DNA from: Eremomyces bilateralis CBS 781.70
Taxonomy: Eukaryota > Ascomycota > Dothideomycetes > Eremomycetales > Eremomycetaceae
Direction of reading: 5' to 3'
DNA: 64,000 bases
Assembly (NCBI RefSeq): GCF_010015585.1
Contig: NW_022985084.1
Span: forward strand, 175,345 to 239,344
Position numbers and translations under genes: made by a program. Below, piece by piece: positions 45,117 through 56,001 of the stretch (its first letter is position 1; each line of letters begins with the position of its first letter). The notes beneath the pieces were generated by a model that did not search any database, was not told where the DNA came from, and saw only the letters and a program-made list of their open reading frames with translations.

Positions 45117-45625
45117 ATGGCGTCGAAAGCCCTCCAGGACAAGAACGTCGTGTTCCTGCTCCAGTGCTTCAAATATGCGAAGACCGAAGTCTCGGTAAGT
45201 CACATCCAGTTTATTTTATCCTAGCTAATCGTAGCCCTGCCTGTCAATATTAAAAATCATCGTGCTGATGTCCGAAACTATAGATCGACTGGTCCACCAT
45301 GGCAGCTGAACTGGGAGTGAATCACCACACCGCCTACTGCCGCTTCCGTGACCTGAAGATGGCCTTGGAGAAGCAAGGGGAGGGTGTCAATGGTGCCGAT
45401 GCTTCACCCTCCTCAAAGAAGAAGGCCTCGGGTGTCAAACCCAACACCCGGACCAACGCCAAAGGGGGGGTGAAGAAGACCGGAGGGACACCGAAGAAAA
45501 CCAAAGCAAACCACCCTCTAAGCGACGGTCTTGCGACGTCCGATATGCTATTGGAGGAGCTGGAGGATGGCACTGAGCAGCCCGTGGCTCCGACCTTTCC
45601 TGTGAATTCCCTGGCAAACTCTTAA
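45117..45625 (+). CDS. Small Myb/SANT-like DNA-binding protein
   Basis: Two exons (45117-45194, 45284-45625) give 139 aa. The first about 55 residues (VVFLLQCFKYAKTEVSIDWSTMAAELGVNHHTAYCRFRDLK) form a three-helix fold of the kind annotated as Myb-like in many Aspergillus proteins, here a helix-turn-helix with conserved W, and CRFRDL in the recognition helix. A Lys/Thr/Gly-rich tail (KKKASGVKPN to KKTGGTPKKTK) suggests DNA contact and nuclear localisation, and an acidic end follows (EELEDGTEQ). The family is abundant in moulds and its targets are unknown. The start at 45117 has an ACC ATG G context. Confidence 0.8.
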
Positions 45626-46275
45626 CGCTCTGTACTTGGTTACTGATAATTCACTAAACCAGAACGCATACGAAGCTACCACCGAGGTCTAGGCGTTGAG
45701 TGGGACCTTAGAGGCGGACAGTTAGTGAAGGATTCAGGAATGATGCTGGAGGGATTACATGCACTCCCATATTGGGTCATCAGATATTAAGCAGCAGATC
45801 ATTATGGTGGAGATTTTCCTCTGGTCAAAGCAGAGCTACGGCGGTGCGTTGATCAATAGCTTTCCAAACGGTGCAACATTCCGATTCCTATCTCCAATGA
45901 GCCCCATGTACCCGATGAACGCCTTGATCGCCGTGATCGCCCAGTCCAGCTGAGTCCCAATGTCAGACGGGACAGACTCCTCAGCGACCCCCGATGAAAG
46001 CTGCTGGATGAAACCAAACCCACGACATGATATGCACATTCAGTGCTTTCCTTTGTTACGCCGTTTTGCAGTGCTGTCTAAATAATGGATATTCGGCGAA
46101 ACAAACGGTTCGGATGCAGTCCAGGCGACCGGATGATTGTGAACCCGGGATATGCATCATGAGAACAGTAAATATTACCTGTGATACGGAATCAGCGCTA
46201 TGCTCCTGCAAACCGCGAGAAGTCAGGAACCTACATTCCAAAGGAATCCTAGTCCTTCTCTTCTACCACGTTTCC
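45626..46275. other. Intergenic region with an unconfirmed small minus-strand frame
   Basis: A 67-codon minus-strand frame (46039-45836; contains QLDWAITAIKAFIGYMGLIGD) might be part of a small gene, but no homology or splice partners were recognised. Nothing else seen. Confidence 0.3.
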
Positions 46276-47980
46276 TCAACCCGATCCCGGCTTTTCCAGC
46301 TCGTTCGATGCATCGTCCTGACCATCATCATTATCCTCTGGCCCTGCCGCGGCTCCCGGCTGGTTTGAGCGCCTTTTCCCCGGCAACTTCTCCGCCTCGC
46401 GCGTCTCCGATTCCTCGCGGACCGCCTTTGCCTTCTGAGCGTCCTCCTTTGCCTTCTGAGCGTTTTCCTCCTCCCTCTGCACTTCTTTAATGACTGCCAT
46501 GTCTGCTTTCCATTGCCCGTCCGAGGTCTCGAACTGATCTTGGATCTTTTCAATCCGTTCTTTCTCCTCCTGCTCTTTCTTCCGCTCCTCTTCAAGCTCG
46601 GCCTTCATCTCTTCCATATGCCGAATATCATCGACGGAGGGCTCATAGAGATGCCAGATGGTATAGTGCGGAAGCCCCACGACGCTGTATTTCATGCGCT
46701 TGGCCATCTGATGCCATCGTCAGTTAGTGTGTTATGGTAGAATATGGAGTGCTCGGGCCTACCTTTCCAAACCCTTCGGTTTCTGCATGTCGCTCGAAGC
46801 TGAACGCGGGAAAGTGGACTCCGGTTCTAAAGACGCGAGCCTTTGCAAGGATGCTGACACCCCCAACTCCATCCAGGTCCATCTCCATGTCGGGATCGCC
46901 ATATGGGTCTCGGAGGTAGGCCAAATGGGGTCGCCATGTCGCATACTCCGCGTATCCTTCGACAATGACAGCATCTTCATCCAACGTCTTAGCAAGCTCC
47001 AACGCCGTATCCGATTCTTGCCAAGAGTTCAGATCGTATGGTTGCTCGCCGCCTAGCCAGTCGGGGAGGGGTCGCCAAACATCTGGAGAGTGTCAGATTA
47101 CTCAAGTCGAAATGAAGAGCGGAGATCCTTACTGGGGACAATCACATCCTTATTGTGACGCATTAGATCTTCTAGGATCGTAAACGGCGCCGTCTCCACA
47201 TCCACATCTCTCCAGTACACCCAGCTATGAACGGGCCTCAGCGCCGCACTCAGCAACCAATTCCGTGCCTGCGCCATACTCTTCCGTCGACCCGCTTGCG
47301 CCGCAAATCCGTGTCGGGACTCGACATCTTGATCCACTTTCTGGCCGAAATCTTTCTCCATGATGCTGATCTCGCCGAACGTTTGCTTCGGGTCTGGGTC
47401 GTCCTGTAACCCCTCCAACAATTCCGTAAGCAAGTCCATAGTGTTGTCTTTCGAGTCGCCCACGAGGAAGGCGAGGTCGATCAACTTGTGCGGGTACGTC
47501 AAGTTTCGGAGGTGGCTGAAGAACATGGGGAGGTGAGGTGCTGCGTCACGAAGCGGTGCACACAGGAGGATGCGCTCCTCGCGCTCCCATCCTCGCGCGC
47601 TGCCTTGAACGTTGCTCAAGTCGTAATATCGTACGGTTTCCAGCTGGAGGTCAGGGGTGCCGGAAAACAGGCCGAGCGAAACGGCGGGAAGGAGGGTGTA
47701 TCGAAGCGAGGGGAATATCAGGAGGAGGAGGAGGAAGCCCAACGAGGCGAGGGCGGCGAGTCGTATCAAGAAACCGCGTCTTCTCCGTAAAGCTGTGTGC
47801 GATCGAGGCTGGAATCTAGAGGGAGGAGCGGGTTAGCGGTGCCATGACAACTGTTGCGCAGGGTAGAGAACGGGTTGACGCGGAGAAAGTGAGGACGTAC
47901 CTATTTGGATGAATGGAAAAGGATTTGCCTCCCATGGGGTAGGCACCCGTGTGGCCATTGGTATACGGGTACCGCTCCAT
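46276..47980 (-). CDS. ANP1: Mannan polymerase II complex subunit Anp1 (GT62)
   Basis: Golgi alpha-1,6-mannosyltransferase complex subunit that extends N-glycan mannan. Four exons (47980-47901, 47815-47133, 47082-46763, 46707-46276) give 504 aa. A short N-terminal cytosolic tail precedes a signal anchor at about residues 40-60 (IRLAALASLGFLLLLLIFPSL). The GT62 domain has VRYYDLSNVQGSARGWEREERIL, RNLTYPHKLIDLAFLVGDS, RKSMAQARNWLL, the metal-binding WRDVDVE, DVIVPNVWRPLP, EGYAEYATWRPHLAYLRDP and GLPHYTIWHLYEPS. The C-terminal about 100 residues form a highly charged Glu/Lys-rich coiled coil, seen also in Aspergillus Anp1 but not in Mnn9. The start is at 47980 (ERYPYTNGH); an in-frame upstream codon run exists. 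Confidence 0.92.
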
Positions 47981-48596
47981 CTTGCCTTTGGACGAGAACG
48001 AGTGTATCGGAAGCATTTGGGATGGTAATCGTGGCGAAAGGGATGGTCTCCTGACGATGTGAGAAACGGGGTGGCTTCATGCAACAACACCCACAGAGGC
48101 CACGGCCTCCGGCCCTCTGCAATCGTGTGCCAAACCCGCTATGGCCGACGACTGAAGCTGAGTATCCACGGATAGTCAAGTGTAAGACCTGATCTAGGGA
48201 GTCCCCGACGAGAAACTGTTTGGAATTGGAGATAGGATGAGATCCGCGTAGCGCGAATGGAGTAGAGCGGTCGCGTGGTATCCGGGGCGTCAGAGGTGGG
48301 AACGGGTGATGGCGCCGTTGAACATAAGAATGATAAGAAAGGAGAGGATGGAGGAGAATAACTGGGAGGCCAGCTGGTGATGTCGAATCGGCATGGGCGA
48401 TGTAACTTGTAACAGTTCTGTTGGTCACAGTTCTGAGTTCCGGGCTACAGCCGCTTCACTCAATCGGGTTTAGTGTTTACATCAGACTAGGTATCAGAAT
48501 AATTCAGAAATTAACTAGATCTTGAATTTCGGCTTAATCAAGTTTAGCCAAACGCCACTACTGAGATCGATACGTGGGTATCAAATGAATAATTGA
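47981..48596. other. ANP1 upstream region
   Basis: Promoter/5'UTR of ANP1 on the minus strand. Frames on this strand upstream of the start are not conserved. No other gene recognised. Confidence 0.45.
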
Positions 48597-49094
48597 TTAC
48601 TTGATCTCAAAATTTTCCGAAATACATGTTGAATTTACTATTTGCTCTACAGAGGTCAGGCGCTGCGAGCCTGCAACAGAGCCCCAAACTATATCCTTAC
48701 CCCTGGCGAAACAATTGAAGCCGAGTGATGCAACACCAAGGTGGTACCGATCCCCCGAGTCCGTGAGGTACATGTAGTACCCGACCAGGTACGCAATGTC
48801 CGTTATGGGAGTAGAGCCTGCTTCTGCTTGATCGGTCAGCGCGAGATCTTCGAAAATACTCGTAGTTCCAGCAATTTGACTGTTGGTGAGATCAGGAAAA
48901 GCCGATGAACCCATATCCCACTTCCGGCCACAGTGCCATCCAACCCAGGACGAGCAGAACGACACCACAGCACTGGACCCAGAATGACATGCAAGCAAAA
49001 CTCCACAACCAATCATCCCCGACAAGTCGAGTCCGGTGCGGGAGGGTGGATTGGAAGTAAGGAATCGTAGAATGGATAGACTAGGTATCATCAT
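48597..49094 (-). CDS. Unrecognised open frame, possibly a spliced small protein
   Basis: A 165-codon minus-strand frame from ATG 49094. The middle is Cys/Gly/Ser/Trp-rich and hydrophobic (GMIGCGVLLACHSGSSAVV, SSWVGWHCG), and a later part reads FPDLTNSQIAGTTSIFEDLAL and DIAYLVGYYMYLTDSGDRYHLGVASLGF. I do not recognise a family. A GTGAGT donor at about 49128 and a CCTAG acceptor at about 49080 could link part of it to an upstream exon (49175-49129). The gene may therefore be spliced and start farther upstream, or the frame may be fortuitous. Confidence 0.35.
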   Translation of the reverse strand: MMIPSLSILRFLTSNPPSRTGLDLSGMIGCGVLLACHSGSSAVVSFCSSWVGWHCGRKWDMGSSAFPDLTNSQIAGTTSIFEDLALTDQAEAGSTPITDIAYLVGYYMYLTDSGDRYHLGVASLGFNCFARGKDIVWGSVAGSQRLTSVEQIVNSTCISENFEIK

Positions 49095-49980
49095 TCAAGA
49101 TGGATGACGAAGAAAAGGTGCAACTCACGTTAATGCTTCCTGGCGATATCATCAGGTATTCCGGAGTTCCTAAGCCTGCATCTCATAAGCCAATGTTCAA
49201 CAGAAGCAGTGGAAGAAACAAGTGTAATTAATAACATCAGATATATGTAACGTTGGTTCAGTCTCTTTCATGGGTATTCAGAAGCAGAACTGTAAAAATG
49301 AACGATATCATCATGAAAGGGAGATCGAAATAGAAAGCGGCAAGACTTACGTTAGAAAACTCTATCCATTCACTCTGGCTCCCTAGGAATAGATGTCAGC
49401 AGGGGACTAGACATCAAGACCGTGTTTATTGATGTTATATGAGGTGTAAATCATCAGATGGTAGTGCATGTTGTTCAATGCTCATGGGAGATCGCAGGAA
49501 CTGTGGTGAAAAGTTTTCTTCATAGAAAAAATGGGCTAGAGGGGAGGAGGTAGGAAGCTCTTACATCAGAGGATACTGAAGAGCAAACAGTGAAAACTTT
49601 CATACTGCCTTCTCATGGGAATGAACAAGCATCACATATATGCTCAAGGCTCCAGGTGCAGGAACCATTCTGATGTTCGTGATGAGAAAAAGACAAAATT
49701 GAAAGGTTGAAGCTCAAGGGAAGTTTTGTAGTGCTGCAGCGCACGTGCACGCGAAGCTTGGGTCACGTGGTGTGTATACCTTGAGATGCCTGAGGCATAT
49801 AGTTAGAGCTCCAGCCACAGCAAACAAATCTGCGCCACAGTTTGATCATCAATCGCATCGCGTTAGGATTGAAGATTCAGGAAACCTTTGGATCAGCCTC
49901 TCATCGCTACCTCGCTGTAACAGGCAGCCAAACCATTGAACAAGCCAGTACCAAGGGCAAAGTCGAGGCGCTCAAATAAT
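49095..49980. other. Intergenic region upstream of PRP22
   Basis: Apart from the possible upstream exon just noted, nothing was recognised. CACGTGCACG and TCACGTG E-box-like sites lie at about 49742-49770, roughly 220 bp before the PRP22 start. Confidence 0.4.
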
Positions 49981-52900
49981 ATGGATGACCTCGAGAATCT
50001 CGAGTACCTTTCCTTGGTCTCCAAGGTCACATCCGAGATCAACAACCATATGGGTTTGAGCGACAAGACGTTGGCAGAGTTCGTGATTGACCAACATGCG
50101 CAATGCAACTCCCTTCCAGAGTTCAAGAAAACACTCTCTGGGCTTGGCGCCGACTTCCCGAACAGCTTAATCGAGAGCATCGACCGGCTCATCCTGACTT
50201 TACACCCGAAACATAAGAAATCTGCGGCGGCAAATCGATCAAGAGGCGATGAAGATGGCGGAGCGAACAAGAAGTCGCGAGTGTTCAAAGGCTTGGCTAT
50301 CCCCGACAAGGAGATCTCTTGGGAGAATAAGAATCAGGGGAACGACAAGAAAACAAAGTCGTCAGGGCTGGATGAGTTGGATGATACATTCGCCCAACTT
50401 GAAAGTCTTGCTGGGGAAAGGAAGACTAAGCACCCGGAACCTTCTTCGAAACGTCGCAGTCCTTCGCCAAAGCCAGACTATGATTATACCTTCGATATCT
50501 TGGAAGGCCTGGAAGCAAAAGCTCGGAAAGGTCACAATGGAGGTTCAAGAAAACGAAGCGTCAGCCCAGAGCGGGAAGACCGCGACAAAAGGAGCAGCAA
50601 GCGGTACCGGCAACGGTCCAGGTCAAGAAGCCGAAGTCCTCGTGGTTCTAAATATGCGCGAGACGGACCCGGATACGTCGATGAATTTGGAAGGACAAGG
50701 AAGGAGAGCGGGCGACATACGGACCGAAATGGAAGACGAAGACACCGTGACGACAGTGAGGACCGCTTTACAAAGCCACCACCGCCCGAGATCGACGACA
50801 GTCCTACCCTATACAAAATCTACACAGGCCGCGTTACTGGTATGAAAGAGTTTGGAGTGTTCGTCAACCTCCAAGGCGTCAAAGGACGGGTTGATGGTCT
50901 TGTCCATGTGTCCGCAATGCAAGAAGGTGCTAGAGTCAACGACCCGGCCGATCTTGTGTCGCGGAACCAGGAGGTCAAAGTCAAGGTTATGAAGATTGAG
51001 GGCAACCGGATCAGCCTATCCATGAAGGAGGTTGACCAGGTCACAGGCCGTGATCTTGCACCAGGGAAGCGGCTTGCGTCCGGTGCAAATATGGAGGGTT
51101 TGGGTGGTATGGACAGCAATTCGGGCAGATATGGCAACCTTGCGTCCGAAATCCCAATCGTCGATGATAACATGAACGGCAAACCCAATCGGCAAAGGAA
51201 ACGGATGACCTCCCCAGAGCGGTGGGAGATCAGGCAATTGATCGCATCTGGCGTAATCAAAGCGGAGGACTATCCCGACCTCGATGAAGACTACAACGCG
51301 GCCTTTAACGGGGAGATCGAAGAGGAGGAAGACATCGATATTGAAGTAAAGGAAGAGGAGCCTCCGTTCTTAGCGGGTCAAACGAAGCTTTCGTTGGAGC
51401 TATCGCCGATCCGCATTGTCAAAGCCCCCGAAGGCTCGATGAATCGAGCAGCCATACAAGGAGATGTCTTGGCCCGAGAACGAAAAGATCTGCGTCAACA
51501 GGAAGCACAAGACACTGCTGCCCAGCGAGCGTCCCAAGTAGACTTGAATGCGCAGTGGCAGGACCCGATGGTCTCCTCAGCGGAACGAAAGTTTGCGAGC
51601 GACTTGAGGTCCGCTGCCCCGCGACCGACGAACGAGCCGTTGCCCGAATGGAAACGCATCACGCAAGACAAAGAACAGTCCTTTGGCAAACGAACCTCGA
51701 TGACGATCAAGGAACAGAGGGAAACATTGCCGGTGTTTAAATTTAGGAAGCAACTTCTTGAAGCGGTGAAGCAACATCAGTTGTTGATTGTCGTCGGTGA
51801 TACCGGGTCGGGGAAGACGACCCAGCTCCCGCAATACCTCGCCGAAGGTGGATATGCTAATGAAGGCGTGATTGGATGCACTCAGCCGCGCCGCGTCGCC
51901 GCCATGTCTGTTGCCCAGCGTGTCTCCGATGAAGTCGGATGCAAGGTAGGGCAGGAAGTGGGATACACAATTCGATTCGAAGACTGCACAAGCCCCGAAA
52001 CCCGCATCAAATACATGACGGATGGTATCATGCAAAGAGAGATCTTGTTGGATCCCCTACTGAGCAAATACTCCGTGATCATGCTGGACGAGGCGCACGA
52101 GCGGACGATCGCGACCGACGTGCTGTTTGGATTGTTGAAGAAGACGTTAAAGAAAAGGCCTGACTTGAAGTTGATTGTCACGTCCGCCACTCTTGACGCA
52201 GACAAGTTTTCGGAGTATTTTAACAAATGTCCGATCTTCTCCATTCCCGGACGAACCTATCCGGTTGAAATTATGTACTCGAGGGAGCCCGAGTCGGATT
52301 ATCTCGATTCTGCATTGACAACCGTCCTCCACATCCACCTTTCCGAAGACGCCGGAGACATTCTTCTTTTCTTGACCGGTAAAGAGGAGATCGATACAAG
52401 TTGCGAGATCCTGTACGAGCGGATGAAAGCGCTGGGTCCCAGTGTGCCGGAGCTGTTGATTCTCCCAATCTACGGCGCATTACCAGGCGAAGTGGCCAGC
52501 CGTATATTTGACCCGGCTCCGCCCGGTACTCGCAAGGTCGTCATTGCGACGAACATCGCCGAAACGTCTATCACTATCGACGGCATTTTCTATGTCGTGG
52601 ATCCTGGTTTCGTCAAACAAACCGCCTACGATCCAAAGCTGGGAATGGACCGACTGCAAGTCACCCCCATCTCCCAGGCACAGGCGAAACAACGCTCGGG
52701 GCGAGCTGGACGGACTGGACCTGGGAAATGTTTCCGTCTATATACCGAAGCCGCATTCCAATCGGAGATGATCCCGACCACGATCCCAGAAATCCAACGG
52801 CAAAACTTGAGCAACACGATTCTGATGTTAAAGGCGATGGGGATCAACGACCTGTTGCACTTCGATTTCATGGACCCTCCACCCACGAACACCATGTTGA

Positions 52901-53724
52901 CGGCTTTGGAAGAGCTCTATGCGCTGTCTGCATTGGATGATGAAGGCTTGTTGACGAGGCTCGGGAGGCAAATGGCGGATTTCCCTATGGATCCCGGCCT
53001 GGCGAAAACGCTGATCATCTCCGCCGACATGGACTGTTCAGACGAGATGCTCACCATCGTGTCCATGATCTCCGCCGTCCAAACCGTCTTCCACCGCCCC
53101 AAGGAAAAGCAACAACAGGCTGATCAGAAGAAATCCAAATTCCACGACCCCCACGGCGATCACTTGACCCTCCTCAACGTCTACAATGGCTGGAAACTTT
53201 CGAAGTTCTCCCAAGCGTGGTGCTTCGAGAATTTCATCCAACCGCGTTCGATGCGCCGGGTCCAGGACGTTCGCCAACAGCTCGTCACCATCCTCGACCG
53301 CCACCGGCTCCGTATCATCTCGTGCGGCCGTAACTCCATCAAGGTGCGGCAAGCCCTCTGCGCGGGCTTCTTCCGCAACTCTGCGCGCAAGGACCCGCAG
53401 GAGGGGTACAAGACGCTCGTGGAGGGCACGCCCGTCTACATGCACCCGTCGTCCGCGCTGTTCGGGAAGCCCGCCGAACACGTCGTGTATCACATGCTGG
53501 TTGAGACGACGAAGGAGTACATGCACCACGTCACGGCCATCGAGCCGAAGTGGCTGGTCGAGGCGGCGCCGACATTCTTCAAGGTCGCGCCGACGGATCG
53601 GCTGAGCAAGCGGAAAAAGGCAGAGAGGATCCAGCCGTTGCATAATCGGTTTGCGGGGGAGGATGATTGGCGGTTGTCGGCGCAGAGAAGACAAGGGAGA
53701 GGCGGTGGTGGTACTTGGGGATAG
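49981..53724 (+). CDS. PRP22: Pre-mRNA-splicing DEAH-box helicase Prp22 / DHX8
   Basis: RNA helicase that releases spliced mRNA from the spliceosome. A single exon encodes 1247 aa; the start at 49981 gives DDLENLEYLSLVSKV, as in the family. An Arg/Ser-rich region covers residues about 170-260. An S1 RNA-binding domain starts near 277 (LYKIYTGRVTGMKEFGVFV). The helicase core carries Walker A GDTGSGKTTQ near 605, the DEAH box in MLDEAHERT near 703, TSATLDADKF near 735, and motif VI QRSGRAGRTG near 904. The winged-helix/ratchet/OB C-terminal part follows, with HVTAIEPKWLVEAAP close to the end. Lack of introns over 3.7 kb is notable among multi-exon neighbours but is not rare for helicases. Intact. 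Confidence 0.97.
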   Translation: MDDLENLEYLSLVSKVTSEINNHMGLSDKTLAEFVIDQHAQCNSLPEFKKTLSGLGADFPNSLIESIDRLILTLHPKHKKSAAANRSRGDEDGGANKKSRVFKGLAIPDKEISWENKNQGNDKKTKSSGLDELDDTFAQLESLAGERKTKHPEPSSKRRSPSPKPDYDYTFDILEGLEAKARKGHNGGSRKRSVSPEREDRDKRSSKRYRQRSRSRSRSPRGSKYARDGPGYVDEFGRTRKESGRHTDRNGRRRHRDDSEDRFTKPPPPEIDDSPTLYKIYTGRVTGMKEFGVFVNLQGVKGRVDGLVHVSAMQEGARVNDPADLVSRNQEVKVKVMKIEGNRISLSMKEVDQVTGRDLAPGKRLASGANMEGLGGMDSNSGRYGNLASEIPIVDDNMNGKPNRQRKRMTSPERWEIRQLIASGVIKAEDYPDLDEDYNAAFNGEIEEEEDIDIEVKEEEPPFLAGQTKLSLELSPIRIVKAPEGSMNRAAIQGDVLARERKDLRQQEAQDTAAQRASQVDLNAQWQDPMVSSAERKFASDLRSAAPRPTNEPLPEWKRITQDKEQSFGKRTSMTIKEQRETLPVFKFRKQLLEAVKQHQLLIVVGDTGSGKTTQLPQYLAEGGYANEGVIGCTQPRRVAAMSVAQRVSDEVGCKVGQEVGYTIRFEDCTSPETRIKYMTDGIMQREILLDPLLSKYSVIMLDEAHERTIATDVLFGLLKKTLKKRPDLKLIVTSATLDADKFSEYFNKCPIFSIPGRTYPVEIMYSREPESDYLDSALTTVLHIHLSEDAGDILLFLTGKEEIDTSCEILYERMKALGPSVPELLILPIYGALPGEVASRIFDPAPPGTRKVVIATNIAETSITIDGIFYVVDPGFVKQTAYDPKLGMDRLQVTPISQAQAKQRSGRAGRTGPGKCFRLYTEAAFQSEMIPTTIPEIQRQNLSNTILMLKAMGINDLLHFDFMDPPPTNTMLTALEELYALSALDDEGLLTRLGRQMADFPMDPGLAKTLIISADMDCSDEMLTIVSMISAVQTVFHRPKEKQQQADQKKSKFHDPHGDHLTLLNVYNGWKLSKFSQAWCFENFIQPRSMRRVQDVRQQLVTILDRHRLRIISCGRNSIKVRQALCAGFFRNSARKDPQEGYKTLVEGTPVYMHPSSALFGKPAEHVVYHMLVETTKEYMHHVTAIEPKWLVEAAPTFFKVAPTDRLSKRKKAERIQPLHNRFAGEDDWRLSAQRRQGRGGGGTWG

Positions 53725-54342
53725 ACCAGCAGTTGATTGGAATGAAGAGGGCATATATTAGTACAATTTCTGGAGACCTTGCGGTTCAGAAAGAGGGCGT
53801 AGTCGTCCGAAGCGTTCATCTCATAGTGCTTCTTGTCAGGGGAACAGAGTCCTGGCACTGCAAATCTCATTGGCTGAAATTCCAGGTCTCCAATACTCTT
53901 CTCCAATACTTGTCTTCATAGAGGGCAAGGCTAAGATGTCACTTCTCAGTCTGCATGAATCAATCTATGAAAGTCTGCCAATAGCATTCAGTGGCCTTCG
54001 CTTAATATGGTCGCCGCATTTAAAGCTGTTTGGGTAGAGAAGAATCCGAAGTGCGTTCTGCTTTCCATCTTGCTTTCCTACTAACTAACTACTAGTATTT
54101 ACAAAGTAGTGTTTTAGGTAAGAATCTGAGACAGATCTATTATGAAGCCCCGCATTGATATAACTACGCCAAATTTGACTCGGGATTGATGTATGTGGTC
54201 GTCTGTTTCCATCCGTGTAGCTGATATACAGCAGTGTGTTCCGTAAATGCAGTGACTTGATATCTCATGGGTTTACCCCACTACGCTCCTTCACACATCT
54301 ACATCCCACAGCATCAACACCTCTATATATCCTACTGATATC
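53725..54342. other. Intergenic region
   Basis: 618 bp between PRP22 and the NECAP gene. No gene or repeat recognised. Confidence 0.5.
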
Positions 54343-55158
54343 ATGTCTTCAGCCATGAATTACACCGACCCCGTCACTAATCGTCCTCTCCCCCCTGAAA
54401 CGATCCAACGCGTCCTATACATCGCCAACGCCGTGCACGTCTACCAAATCCCCCCCATCACCTCCGCCTCTGGTTTCAAAGCCGCCTCGTGGACCAGCAA
54501 CCCGAAATCCCACATCTTCACCGCCCGCCTCCGCATCATCGAAAACTCCGTCCCCGCCACCGCCCGCGCCCCCGAAAAGGTTGCCATCTACGCACTCCTC
54601 GAAGACGCCAAGGAGGCCACCCTCTTCGCCGCGTGCCCGTATCTCCACCCCAGCAGCATCGAGCAGGCGCAGGACAGCTCGCGGTTCTTCGCGGTGCGTG
54701 TTGTGGGCGATGGGGGGATGAAGGCGACGTTGGGGATCGGGTTCGAGGAACGGCCCGAGGCGTTCGATTTCAGCGTGGCGTTGCAGGACGTGAGACGGCA
54801 GTTAGACATGGACGTAGCACAGGGTCCCGGAGCCCGAGGTAAGGCCAGTGGACGCGCCGCGCCGTCAACGGCTGCGGAGGAAAAGAAGGATTTCAGTCTG
54901 AAAGAGGGTGAGACCATCACCATAAATCTAGGGAACAAGACCCGGACCTCGAGCGGGCAGGGGTTTGGCTCCGCCGACGCGGTTCAAGAGCAGCGAGCGT
55001 TGTTTTCCCTTGCACCTCCACCTACGGGAGGGGTCAATACCGGTACTCAGAGGTCGAGTTGGGGCCCATCGAGCTTTCCATCGCCACCGAAAGCTCCGGA
55101 CAAGAAAGAGGCCGAGGAGTTTGGGTTTGATGATGGGGAATTTGGAGAGTTCCAGTGA
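54343..55158 (+). CDS. NECAP-like adaptin-ear-binding coat-associated protein
   Basis: Clathrin/AP-2-associated endocytic factor. A single exon encodes 271 aa. The N-terminal about 165 residues are the PHear fold of NECAP1/2 (QRVLYIANAVHVYQIPP, GFKAASWTS, HIFTARLRIIE, VAIYALLEDAKEATLFAACPY, SSRFFAVRVVGDGGMKATLGIGFEERPEAFDFSVALQD). A disordered tail has the EGETITINLGNK block typical of the family and ends in acidic FG-containing motifs (EFGFDDGEFGEFQ), likely adaptin-binding. Intact. It starts a run of five plus-strand genes. Confidence 0.9.
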   Translation: MSSAMNYTDPVTNRPLPPETIQRVLYIANAVHVYQIPPITSASGFKAASWTSNPKSHIFTARLRIIENSVPATARAPEKVAIYALLEDAKEATLFAACPYLHPSSIEQAQDSSRFFAVRVVGDGGMKATLGIGFEERPEAFDFSVALQDVRRQLDMDVAQGPGARGKASGRAAPSTAAEEKKDFSLKEGETITINLGNKTRTSSGQGFGSADAVQEQRALFSLAPPPTGGVNTGTQRSSWGPSSFPSPPKAPDKKEAEEFGFDDGEFGEFQ

Positions 55159-56001
55159 TGTTGCTGAGAAGGTTCTCCTCTATCTCAACGGAGTGGTTGA
55201 GAGCCATTCCGGATTTTGGCGTTTTTCAAGACTTCAATTGGGTCGATGATACCTGCCTGCATTGATCTAACTCCATGGAGTACTGAATATGGTCCTTGAT
55301 TTTTACACTACCACTTAATCCTTCCCCATCCCACGGAATTGATGCGTCCAAGTATGTACAGAAAACTGTAGACTGATGACTGGCTATAAGAAACCATATA
55401 TCATGCTTGCCAGATGCTCTTCACATAGAGTACAAATCCAAAGGCTCCTCAGAAGTTATACTTCCAAACACTCAAGCAATAGTTCCCGATGGTTGTCCTT
55501 TCCCGTCAAATCGGACTCCCCTAGCAGCATATAGTCAAGGCCCTACGGACAACATCTAGGGACACATCCAATGGCTGACCAGGCTATTGAAAGCCAAGAT
55601 ACCTATCTCGGGGGTGCTGGTTATAATCGATGCATACTGAGAGATAGAATTCCTCCATGGTTTCAGACAATGGTTGACAGTTTATGTTCCGTGTCCAACT
55701 AGATGACGGGATTGTATCCTCCATCTCCCAATTAGTATCATAGAATCAATCAAAATGCAGCACTCATGACGATGCAGACTAATTGTTAACCAATTGTGAG
55801 GCTTCATATATATTAAAAGGGCATGCTGATTGGACGAATTAACTGATATATTCCAGGACAATGGCATCTGGATTGGCGATGATTGGACTGGTGTCACATA
55901 GAGACAGCTACTGAGAAGTAATCTAGAAGGCATTATTGATGATGATTGCTTCCGCCTTTGTAAATGTGCATCAAACTCTTCTGTGGTCAGACATCACGAA
56001 A
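55159..56001. other. Intergenic region
   Basis: About 840 bp, AT-rich, upstream of the LPMO gene. No gene or transposon recognised. Confidence 0.5.

Noticed and set aside
49936-49980. Upstream extension of PRP22 start
   Set aside because: The frame is open to 49936 but the first codon there is not ATG, and the conserved N-terminus begins at ATG 49981.
53038-53754. 238-codon minus-strand frame at the 3' end of PRP22
   Set aside because: Antisense shadow of the conserved helicase C-terminus; Arg/Leu-rich low-complexity translation with no family.
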